From Betaproteobacteria bacterium (GTDB lineage: Bacteria > Pseudomonadota > Gammaproteobacteria > Burkholderiales > SG8-41), in the NCBI GenBank assembly GCA_023266245.1, contig JAHFRO010000164.1, forward strand, positions 1 through 5,389: a stretch of 5,389 nucleotides of DNA. Direction: 5' to 3'. Of this stretch, positions 1 to 4,769 are shown one piece after another; position 1 is the first letter of the stretch, and each line of letters opens with the position of its first letter. A program made the position numbers and the translations under genes. The notes below the pieces were generated by a model. The model made no database searches. It was given only the letters and a program-made list of their open reading frames with translations, and was not told the origin of the DNA.

Positions 1-145
1 CAAAAGCGTGGTCGCAGACGTGAGGCGCATTCGAAATCATCCTTTAGTTCCCGGTGACATCCCTATCTACGGGTATATCTACGACGTCACGACCGGAAGA
101 TTGGTGGAGGTTCCCGAGGCCACCGAGGTTGGCAAGGCTAGGTGA
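1..145 (+). CDS. Beta-carbonic anhydrase, C-terminal fragment (5' end outside window)
   Basis: An open frame enters from the left edge (first full codon at base 2) and stops at TGA 143-145, giving 47 residues. The peptide contains RRIRNHPLVP, IPIYGYIYDV and TGRLVEVPEA. This is the pattern I know from the C-terminal end of beta-class carbonic anhydrases: the RI(R/S)xHPLVP helix, then the IPIxGxIYDVxTGxL strand. The family is a cytoplasmic zinc enzyme interconverting CO2 and bicarbonate. The zinc-binding Cys-His-Cys residues lie upstream of the window, so catalytic competence cannot be judged. No hairpin with a T-tract follows the stop. The call rests on a short but characteristic tail; another beta-CA-like protein of the same fold is the only alternative I would consider. 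Confidence 0.77.
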   Translation, partial: KSVVADVRRIRNHPLVPGDIPIYGYIYDVTTGRLVEVPEATEVGKAR

Positions 146-164
146 CCTACCAGGGATCTGACCG

Positions 165-207
165 GTCGGGGAGATATGTAACAAAGAAGTCCGGGGACAT
201 GGGTAAC
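165..207. mobile_element. Possible decayed insertion-sequence end (two 18-nt direct repeats, 25-bp spacing)
   Basis: Read on the minus strand, 190-207 is GTTACCCATGTCCCCGGA and 165-182 is GTTACATATCTCCCCGAC. They match at 13 of 18 positions and start 25 bp apart. From memory, GTTACC(C/T)ATGTCCCCGG-type words, sometimes repeated, occur at the ends of some IS481/IS21-like elements. There is no transposase frame, no matching opposite end and no target duplication in the window. At most this is a remnant or solo end. An alternative is a simple regulatory direct repeat. Confidence 0.27.
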
Positions 208-272
208 ACGTTTCCGCGCTTTGAACAGCGATTAACTCGTCCGTTTGAACACGGGCTTGATTTTGGTTTTTC

Positions 273-412
273 TTGGCGGTCTTGGCGGTTCCGAGAGGCC
301 GTGAATCGTGAGTGGTGAGTCGTGAATGGACTTGCTTTTGTTTGTGTCCTTCGTGTCCTTAGTGGTTCAGCTTTTATTTTCGGTTTTCTTGGCGGCCTTG
401 GCGTCTTGGCGG
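273..412. repeat. Three clusters of 9-nt-period direct repeats
   Basis: Cluster one is TTGGCGGTC TTGGCGGTT (273-290). Cluster two is TTTGTGTCC TTCGTGTCC TTAGTGGTT (341-367). Cluster three is TTGGCGGCC TTGGCGTC TTGGCGG (389-412, one unit being 8 nt). The first and third clusters share the word TTGGCGG in the same orientation and flank a heptamer run plus the second cluster. Unlike the downstream heptamer elements they are direct, with no reverse-complement arm. I recall words of this kind in spacers of many environmental genomes. Their function is unknown. Confidence 0.6.
301..328. repeat. Heptamer tandem run, four units of GTGARTS, single arm
   Basis: GTGAATC, GTGAGTG, GTGAGTC and GTGAATG lie end to end without gaps. 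The period is 7 nt, as in the three inverted elements downstream, but no reverse-complement arm is present on either side within the spacer. It may be a half element whose partner arm was lost or replaced by the neighbouring 9-nt repeats. Confidence 0.7.
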
Positions 413-487
413 CTAATTTAGGGGTGCATCCGCGGACGCGGCGAAGCCGTATCATGGGCGGTCGTGACCCGACCATAATGACCAGAG

Positions 488-495
488 GGAGGTGA
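488..495 (+). promoter_or_regulatory. Full-length Shine-Dalgarno GGAGGTGA
   Basis: GGAGGTGA is complementary over eight bases to the anti-Shine-Dalgarno end of bacterial 16S rRNA. Its GGAGG core ends 6 nt before ATG 499. This fixes the start of the flavoprotein gene and predicts strong translation initiation, in contrast to the poor sites before alr, the DUF4118 gene and radA in this window. Confidence 0.85.
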
Positions 496-498
496 CCC

Positions 499-1578
499 AT
501 GGCCAAACCAGCCGTACGCCGTCAAAGCGAATACGTTCCGCTGACCAAGGAGCATTTCCGCGAGCGCTTTTTCTCGAAGTTCTACGACCCCGCCTTCGAC
601 AAGGTGCGTCCGGAGCTCGAGAAGGTGTTCGAAGTCGCGTGGGACGGCTACATCGTCTATCGCAAGTCCCCGCGCACCACCCCCGCCGGGAAGGGCTTCG
701 CCGATCCCTCCTACAAGGTCGCCGTCGAATGGCTCGAAACCCGCGCGAAGATCCAGGCCGCGGAAAAGCGCCAGCAGGACCCGAAATCGCCGTCGCGCAT
801 CCTCATCGTGAACGGCTCGACGCGCAGCGAGCACACCTGCCCGGGAGAGATTTCAAAGACCCGCCGCCTCGCGCAGCAGGCGCAAAAGACGATTGAATCG
901 CTGCCCGGTTATGAGGCGGATTTCCTCGACATCTCAACGCTCGCCGACGAGCCGTGGAAGGTGATTCATCCGTGCAAGGCCTGCGTCTCAACTTCCCAGC
1001 CGCTCTGCCACTGGCCCTGCACGTGCTACCCGAACCACGCGCTCGGCCAGACCAACGACTGGATGGCCGAGATCTATGAACGCTGGGTCGCGGCGCACGG
1101 CGTCATGATCGTGTGCCCCGTACACTGGTACCAGGCGCCCGCGAGTCTGAAGCTGATGATAGACCGCTTGGTGTGCGCCGACGGCGGCAACCCGGATCCG
1201 ACATCAACGCACGGCAAGGACCCGGCGATGGCGAAGGAGCTCGAGCTGAAAGGCTGGAGCTATCCCAAGCACCTCGCGGGGCGCGCCTTTTCAATCGTCG
1301 CGCACGGGGATGCGGCGGGGCCGGAGAACCTGCGGCGCATGCTGGCCGACTGGCTCACCGACATGGAGATGATCCCGGCCGGCCCGACGGCGCTGATCGA
1401 CACCTGGATCGGCTGGTACCAGCCCTACGCCACGAGCCACGAGGACCTCGACCAGGACAAGGACGTCTTCGCCGAGGTGAAAAACGCCGCGCTCGCGCTT
1501 GCCAACATGGTGAAGCAGATCCGGTCCGGGAAATACCACGCGCCGGACGAAGACCTGCACGACCCGCGCGAGAAATAA
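499..1578 (+). CDS. NADPH-dependent FMN reductase / flavodoxin-fold oxidoreductase with extra N-terminal domain
   Basis: A 359-residue soluble protein with no signal peptide. The flavodoxin-like domain starts near residue 98: SRILIVNGSTRSEHTCPG (99-116) is the first beta strand and FMN phosphate-binding loop. CPVHWYQAPASLKLMIDR (206-223) matches the family's PVYW...LKxxIDR segment beside the flavin, and VAHGDAAG (267-274) fits the following strand and loop. By family, the expected activity is NAD(P)H-dependent reduction of flavin or a quinone/nitro-type acceptor; the physiological substrate is not evident. Residues 1-97 form a charged, mostly helical region (KEHFRERFFSKFYD, AVEWLETRAKIQAAEK) that I do not recognise and that makes the protein well longer than the usual 180-250 aa. 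Cysteines 159, 162, 170, 174 and 176 cluster as CKAC-x7-C-x3-CTC where iron-sulfur flavoproteins carry cysteines, but the spacing differs from the CX2CX2CX4-7C pattern I remember. The start is set by the strong ribosome-binding site. It converges on lplT. Confidence 0.85.
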   Translation: MAKPAVRRQSEYVPLTKEHFRERFFSKFYDPAFDKVRPELEKVFEVAWDGYIVYRKSPRTTPAGKGFADPSYKVAVEWLETRAKIQAAEKRQQDPKSPSRILIVNGSTRSEHTCPGEISKTRRLAQQAQKTIESLPGYEADFLDISTLADEPWKVIHPCKACVSTSQPLCHWPCTCYPNHALGQTNDWMAEIYERWVAAHGVMIVCPVHWYQAPASLKLMIDRLVCADGGNPDPTSTHGKDPAMAKELELKGWSYPKHLAGRAFSIVAHGDAAGPENLRRMLADWLTDMEMIPAGPTALIDTWIGWYQPYATSHEDLDQDKDVFAEVKNAALALANMVKQIRSGKYHAPDEDLHDPREK

Positions 1579-1587
1579 CGAAAAGTT

Positions 1588-1674
1588 TCGAGTTGCGAGT
1601 TCCTGGTTTCTAGTTGTTGGTTTGCCGAGGTCGGTTTTTAACTCGAAACTAGAAACCCGAAACCAGAAACTGAA
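1588..1674. repeat. Heptamer inverted-repeat element A (word about TCKRGTT) between convergent genes
   Basis: The left arm (1588-1622) reads TCGAGTT, GCGAGTT, CCTGGTT, TCTAGTT, GTTGGTT. The right arm (1640-1674) reads AACTCGA, AACTAGA, AACCCGA, AACCAGA, AACTGAA, which in reverse complement are TCGAGTT, TCTAGTT, TCGGGTT, TCTGGTT, TTCAGTT. Five 7-nt words per arm flank a 17-nt centre. The longest perfect pairing is 11 bp (1605-1615 with 1647-1657). The element begins 9 nt after the flavoprotein stop and ends one base before the lplT stop codon, filling the convergent gap. A bidirectional terminator or mRNA 3'-end structure is plausible by position, although the stem is interrupted and there is no clean T-tract. 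Confidence 0.8.
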
Positions 1675-1675
1675 G

Positions 1676-2938
1676 TTAGTGATGTGCTTCGGAGGGAATC
1701 GCGGGCAGCGAACCGCTGCGCAGGTTGCTGAGATGCCGCTGCCGCACCAGCGCCATGGTCGCCGCGACGAACACGCCGAACAGCACGATCACCGTGTAGA
1801 TCGAGAGGTTGACCAAGATCAGCAGCGCATAGACTCCGAGCATCAACAGGATGCTCAGATTCTCATTGAAGTTCTGCACCGCGATCGAGTGGCCTGCCCC
1901 CATCAGGATGTGGCCGCGATGCTGCAGCAGCGCGTTCATCGGCACCACGAAGAACCCGGCGAGCGCCCCGATCAGCACCATCAGCGGAATGGCGACGGTG
2001 ACGCTCCTCACGAAGATCATCACGATCACGATCACCCCCATCGCGATACCCACCGGCACTACGTTGACCGCGCGGTTCAGCGGGATGAACTTCGCGGCGA
2101 TTACCGCTCCCATCGCGATGCCGACAGCGACGATACCCTGCAACGCGGTCGCTTGCGACAGCGTGTAGCCAAGCGCGCTATCCGCCCATTTGATCACGAT
2201 GAACTGCAGCGTCGCGCCTGCGCCCCAGAACAGCGAGGTCGTGGCGAGCGAGATCTGTCCCAGCTTGTCGCTCCACAGCAGCTTCATGCAGTGCGCGAAC
2301 TCGTGCACCAGGAACAGGGGGTTCTTGCTCGGTGGCCGGTGGTCCACGCCGGTGCGCGGGATGTAGAGGTTGAAGATCGCCGCGATCACGTAGAAGCTGA
2401 TGATCATGGTGATCGCAATTTCCGGAGCGGTGTCTATGCCGGTCTCAAGTCGCGGGATGTCAATGGCGAGCAGCCTTGAGGACACCGTTTCGCTGATCAG
2501 CACGCCGCCGAGCAGGGTGCCGAGCATGATCGAGGCCACCGTCAGGCCCTCCATCCAGCCGTTGGCGATGACGAGCTTCTGGTGCGGCAGGTACTCGGTG
2601 AGGATGCCGTATTTGGCGGGCGAGTAGGCCGCCGCGCCGAATCCGACTACCGCGTAGGCGAGAAGCGGATGCACGCCGAACAGCATCATCAGGCAACCCG
2701 CGATCTTGATAAGGTTGGCGATGAACATCACCTGGCCCTTGGGCAGCGCATCGGCGAAGGCGCCGACGAACGGCGCGAGTACGACGTACGACACGGTGAA
2801 GAACAGCTTGAGCATCGGCGTAAGCCACTCGGGTGAGCTGAGCAGCATCAGCGCGGCAATTGCCGCGACCAGCAGCGCGTTGTCGGCGAGCGACGAGAAG
2901 AACTGCGCCGCCATGATGATGTAGAAGCCTAACGGCAT
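1676..2938 (-). CDS. lplT: Lysophospholipid transporter LplT (MFS fold)
   Basis: A 420-residue polytopic inner-membrane protein of the major facilitator superfamily with about 12 hydrophobic segments. Strong LplT signatures are AAQFFSSLADNALL (10-23), APFVGAFADALPKGQVMF (55-72, MFS motif A region), GAAAYSPAKYGILTEYLP (101-118), SLFWGAG (235-241), GFFVVPMNALLQHRG (328-342) and AVQNFNEN (353-360). These parallel the E. coli protein closely. The known role is moving lysophospholipids, chiefly lyso-phosphatidylethanolamine, across the inner membrane for reacylation by the Aas acyltransferase. In E. coli lplT is next to aas; no aas is present in this window. It is about 20 residues longer than E. 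coli LplT (397 aa), largely from an extra stretch around 150-180. ATG 2938 begins the conserved N-terminal helix directly. Confidence 0.93.
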   Translation of the reverse strand: MPLGFYIIMAAQFFSSLADNALLVAAIAALMLLSSPEWLTPMLKLFFTVSYVVLAPFVGAFADALPKGQVMFIANLIKIAGCLMMLFGVHPLLAYAVVGFGAAAYSPAKYGILTEYLPHQKLVIANGWMEGLTVASIMLGTLLGGVLISETVSSRLLAIDIPRLETGIDTAPEIAITMIISFYVIAAIFNLYIPRTGVDHRPPSKNPLFLVHEFAHCMKLLWSDKLGQISLATTSLFWGAGATLQFIVIKWADSALGYTLSQATALQGIVAVGIAMGAVIAAKFIPLNRAVNVVPVGIAMGVIVIVMIFVRSVTVAIPLMVLIGALAGFFVVPMNALLQHRGHILMGAGHSIAVQNFNENLSILLMLGVYALLILVNLSIYTVIVLFGVFVAATMALVRQRHLSNLRSGSLPAIPSEAHH

Positions 2939-2951
2939 GGAGTGGGCGCAG

Positions 2952-2957
2952 CTCCTT
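2952..2957 (-). promoter_or_regulatory. lplT Shine-Dalgarno AAGGAG at unusually long spacing
   Basis: On the minus strand AAGGAG precedes ATG 2938 by 13 nt, longer than the usual 5-9 nt. No in-frame alternative start lies between them, and the conserved LplT N-terminus begins at this ATG. Initiation may therefore be weak, or depend on the structured leader upstream. Confidence 0.5.
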
Positions 2958-3002
2958 GTGGATTATTCTTTCGGCAAGGAAAAGGGCGAAAACGGAAGAT
3001 AC

Positions 3003-3105
3003 GAAGGATGAAGGCGAAAGGATGAAGGCGGAAGGCAGAGCACCGCAGCCTGCGGCCGCTTCGCTGGATTTTTATTCATCCCTCATCCCTCATCCCTCAT
3101 CCTTT
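3003..3105. repeat. Heptamer inverted-repeat element B (word about GARGGAT) in divergent spacer
   Basis: The left arm (3003-3037) reads GAAGGAT, GAAGGCG, AAAGGAT, GAAGGCG, GAAGGCA. The right arm (3071-3105) reads TTTATTC then ATCCCTC three times then ATCCTTT, in reverse complement AAAGGAT, three GAGGGAT, GAATAAA. Both arms are five heptamers (35 nt) around a 33-nt centre. The centre contains the compact hairpin CCGCA-GCC-TGCGG (3043-3055), so the whole could fold as a long imperfect stem with a GC-rich tip. The longest perfect arm pairing is 9 bp (3017-3025 with 3097-3105), offset by two words from the symmetric register. If lplT is transcribed from the candidate promoter near 3125, the element lies in its 5' leader. 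Confidence 0.8.
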
Positions 3106-3121
3106 AGTCGCGGGCTGTCGT

Positions 3122-3130
3122 TTTATACCA
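3122..3130 (-). promoter_or_regulatory. Candidate extended -10 promoter element for lplT
   Basis: The minus strand reads TGGTATAAA, matching an extended -10 (TGnTATAAT) at 8 of the 9 positions including the free one. It sits in the most AT-rich stretch of the divergent spacer. No good -35 is present at 17 bp, which extended -10 promoters tolerate. Transcription would start near 3115 and give lplT a leader of about 175 nt containing heptamer element B. This is based on motif matching only. Confidence 0.35.
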
Positions 3131-3149
3131 CAAATCTTCAAAATGTGGT
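3127..3149. promoter_or_regulatory. Perfect 6-bp palindrome ACCACA-N11-TGTGGT, possible operator
   Basis: ACCACA (3127-3132) and TGTGGT (3144-3149) are exact reverse complements separated by 11 AT-rich bases. The 23-bp site overlaps the candidate minus-strand -10 and lies 33 bp before the GTG start of the small plus-strand gene. It is therefore suitably placed for a dimeric regulator acting on either divergent gene. No regulator family could be assigned, and a chance occurrence is possible. Confidence 0.3.
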
Positions 3150-3182
3150 TGAATACTAAACCATTTTTGGCAAGGCGACAGC

Positions 3183-3551
3183 GTGAAGGGTGAAGAGAAA
3201 AAGCTGCTCAAACTCTTCGAGCGGCTCGCGCCGGGGCAACAGGAAACGCTCATCGCGTTCGCCGAGTTTCTCACCGTGCGCGTGGAAGAGACGGGCGAAG
3301 CACCGGCGGGCGAACCGGTTTCGATCGAACGGCCGGCAAATGAGACCGTGACGATGGCGATCAGGCGGCTGGTCAGGGCCTATCCCATGCTGGATCGCCG
3401 CAAGCTGATGGCCGAGGCCTCGCGGTTCATGGCGCAGCACGCGCTCGAAGGACGCGCCGCGCACGAGGTCATCGACGAACTGGAAGTGGTGTTCTCGAAG
3501 CATTACGAAGAGCACAAAAAAGTAGTTTCAGGTCTAAAGTCTAAAGTTTAA
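3183..3551 (+). CDS. Small hypothetical protein, 122 aa, C-terminus encoded by a heptamer repeat
   Basis: I do not recognise this protein. It is soluble, highly charged and predicted to be mainly helical: KKLLKLFERLAPGQQETLI (residues 6-24), MAIRRLVRAYPMLDRRKLM (58-76), then AAHEVIDELEVVFSKHYEE (about 92-110). No signal peptide, membrane segment or cysteine motif is seen. The start is GTG 3183, preceded 7 nt upstream by a weak AAGG; no better upstream start fits. Codon use looks coding and matches the neighbouring genes. The last residues, SGLKSKV, are read from the heptamer units of element C, and the TAA stop is inside a repeat word, so the original C-terminus may have been replaced. It lies 75 bp before alr on the same strand, so co-transcription with alr is possible, with the repeat between them. 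Confidence 0.72.
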   Translation: MKGEEKKLLKLFERLAPGQQETLIAFAEFLTVRVEETGEAPAGEPVSIERPANETVTMAIRRLVRAYPMLDRRKLMAEASRFMAQHALEGRAAHEVIDELEVVFSKHYEEHKKVVSGLKSKV

Positions 3552-3620
3552 GGTTAGTCACGGCGACTCGCCCCGCGACAACTTCTTCGACTTTAAACCT
3601 TAGACCTTAAACTTTAGACC
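3524..3620. repeat. Heptamer inverted-repeat element C (word about RGTYTAA) between the small gene and alr
   Basis: The left arm (3524-3558) reads AGTTTCA, GGTCTAA, AGTCTAA, AGTTTAA, GGTTAGT. The right arm (3586-3620) reads TTCGACT, TTAAACC, TTAGACC, TTAAACT, TTAGACC. Five heptamers per arm flank a 27-nt centre. The longest perfect pairing is 16 bp (3539-3554 with 3604-3619), offset by two words from the symmetric register, so several alternative stems exist. The left arm overlaps the last codons and stop of the upstream gene; the right arm ends 6 nt before the alr ATG, where a ribosome-binding site would be. It could act as an attenuator, an mRNA-processing structure or a block to alr initiation. 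The outermost words are the most degenerate, so its limits are uncertain by one word. Confidence 0.85.
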
Positions 3621-3626
3621 CGATAA

Positions 3627-4694
3627 ATGCCTCGTCCCGTTCTCGCGACGATCGATCTTTCGGCCCTGCGCCACAACCTCGCGGTGGTGCGCCGCCATGC
3701 TCCGCTTTCGCGCGTATTTGCGGTGATCAAGGCCAACGCCTACGGCCACGGGCTGGCGCGCGCGGCGCGCGCGTTCGCCGCCGCGGAAGGCTATGCGCTG
3801 CTCGAGCTGGAGGCGGCGGTCGAGTTGCGCGAGGCGGGTTACCGGCAGCGCGTACTGCTGCTCGAGGGATTTTTCGAGGCGCGTGAGCTGCCGGTGTTCA
3901 CGCAGCACCGCATCGCCGCCGTGGTGCACAGCCGCGACCAGCTGCGGATGCTGCAGCAGCTGCCGGCCGATGCCGGGCTCGACGTGTTCATCAAGATCAA
4001 CACCGGCATGAACCGCCTCGGCTTCTCGCCGGCGGAATTTTCCGACGCCCTGCGGGCGCTGAAGTCGAATCCCGGTGTCGCCCGGATCACGCTGATGACC
4101 CATTTCGCCAACGCCGATGAGCCGCGTGGCGTGGATAGTCAGATGGAAGTCTTCGACCGCCTGGCGAACGGCGAGGAGCTTCCCAGGAGCCTCGCCAACT
4201 CGGCGGCGATTTTCCGCTATCCCGATACGCACTGCGATTGGGTGCGTCCGGGTATCATGCTTTACGGCTGTTCGCCCTTCGCGGAACAGACCGGGACTGA
4301 GATCGGGCTCAAGCCCGCGATGACGCTGGAGAGCCAAATTATCGCGATTCGGGAGCTGAAGCGCGGCGACGCGGTCGGCTACGGCGGCCTGTTCACGGCG
4401 GAGCATGACACCCGTGTCGGCGTGGTGGCGTGCGGCTACGCCGACGGCTATCCACGTCATGCGCCGACCGGCACTCCGGTCATGGTCGAAGGGCGGATGA
4501 CACGCACGCTGGGCCGCGTTTCCATGGACATGCTGTGCGCTGATTTGTCGGATATTCCCGAGGCGCGAACGGGTTCGCGCGTCGTGTTGTGGGGCGAAGG
4601 CGTGCCGGTGGAACACGTGGCCGCCGCCGCGGGCACCGTGGGCTACGAATTACTGTGCGCGCTCGCTCCCCGCGTTCAGATTGTGGAAACGTGA
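3627..4694 (+). CDS. alr: Alanine racemase
   Basis: A 355-residue cytoplasmic PLP enzyme interconverting L- and D-alanine, supplying D-Ala for the peptidoglycan stem peptide. The N-terminal TIM barrel carries the PLP-lysine motif AVIKANAYGHG (32-42, Lys35). INTGMNRLGF (124-133) holds the conserved substrate/PLP-region Arg130, and MTHFANAD (157-164) and NSAAIFR (191-197) fit the barrel strands. The C-terminal beta domain holds VGYGGLFTA (250-258) and ACGYADGYPR (268-277), whose Tyr271 corresponds to the second catalytic base of the family, followed by GRVSMDM (296-302) and GTVGYELLCALAPRV (336-350). The length is normal and all key residues are present. ATG 3627 gives the standard N-terminus. 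No Shine-Dalgarno is visible; the upstream bases belong to heptamer element C. A plus-strand promoter was not identified. Confidence 0.96.
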   Translation: MPRPVLATIDLSALRHNLAVVRRHAPLSRVFAVIKANAYGHGLARAARAFAAAEGYALLELEAAVELREAGYRQRVLLLEGFFEARELPVFTQHRIAAVVHSRDQLRMLQQLPADAGLDVFIKINTGMNRLGFSPAEFSDALRALKSNPGVARITLMTHFANADEPRGVDSQMEVFDRLANGEELPRSLANSAAIFRYPDTHCDWVRPGIMLYGCSPFAEQTGTEIGLKPAMTLESQIIAIRELKRGDAVGYGGLFTAEHDTRVGVVACGYADGYPRHAPTGTPVMVEGRMTRTLGRVSMDMLCADLSDIPEARTGSRVVLWGEGVPVEHVAAAAGTVGYELLCALAPRVQIVET

Positions 4695-4716
4695 ACGACG
4701 GCGGCTGGCGGATTTA

Positions 4717-4745
4717 CTGAAATCGCACGCGGCGCGGTGTATCAT
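4717..4745 (+). promoter_or_regulatory. Candidate sigma70-type promoter for the DUF4118 gene
   Basis: CTGAAA (4717-4722, 4 of 6 to TTGACA) and TATCAT (4740-4745, 5 of 6 to TATAAT) are separated by exactly 17 bp in the 75-bp gap after alr. Initiation would fall near 4752, giving a leader of only about 18 nt before GTG 4770. Motif match only; read-through from alr is an alternative. Confidence 0.38.
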
Positions 4746-4769
4746 CGTGTCAACCACTGAACCGCCGCC

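Larger units (their letters stand above)
146..498. other. 353-bp non-coding spacer rich in short repeats
   Basis: No credible gene is seen between the carbonic anhydrase stop and the flavoprotein start. Open frames crossing it on either strand are low-complexity readings of repeats (for example TTHHSRFT on the minus strand) with no recognisable domain. Much of the central part is accounted for by an 18-nt pair of direct repeats near 165-207, 9-nt-period repeats between 273 and 412, and a 7-nt-period run at 301-328. The stretch 421-487 has no repeat I can define. No convincing -35/-10 pair for the downstream gene was found, although CATAAT at 474-479 resembles a -10 box. Confidence 0.7.

Noticed and set aside
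158..170. GACCGGTC palindrome (160-167) as a terminator for the carbonic anhydrase gene
   Set aside because: It is an 8-bp self-palindrome with no loop and no T-tract; too short to support a call.
447..479. Promoter boxes TATCAT (450-455) or CATAAT (474-479) for the flavoprotein gene
   Set aside because: Neither has a recognisable -35 hexamer at 16-18 bp, so a promoter call would be guesswork.
147..506. A 119-codon minus-strand frame covering the first spacer
   Set aside because: It translates the 9-nt and 7-nt repeats into low-complexity basic peptide, with no family resemblance and no ribosome-binding site of note.
1622..2479. A 285-codon plus-strand open frame opposite lplT
   Set aside because: It is antisense to a strongly supported LplT gene, is very rich in His, Gln, Arg and Asp with no domain, and begins inside repeat element A. 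It is a shadow of a GC-rich gene.
3003..3105. CRISPR array
   Set aside because: Units are 7 nt, contiguous and without spacers, and the second arm is inverted. There are no cas genes in the window.
3600..4616. A 338-codon minus-strand open frame opposite alr
   Set aside because: Antisense to a complete alanine racemase with all catalytic motifs. The translation is Arg/His/Gln-rich without recognisable motifs, and it ends in the repeat arm (GLKFKV).
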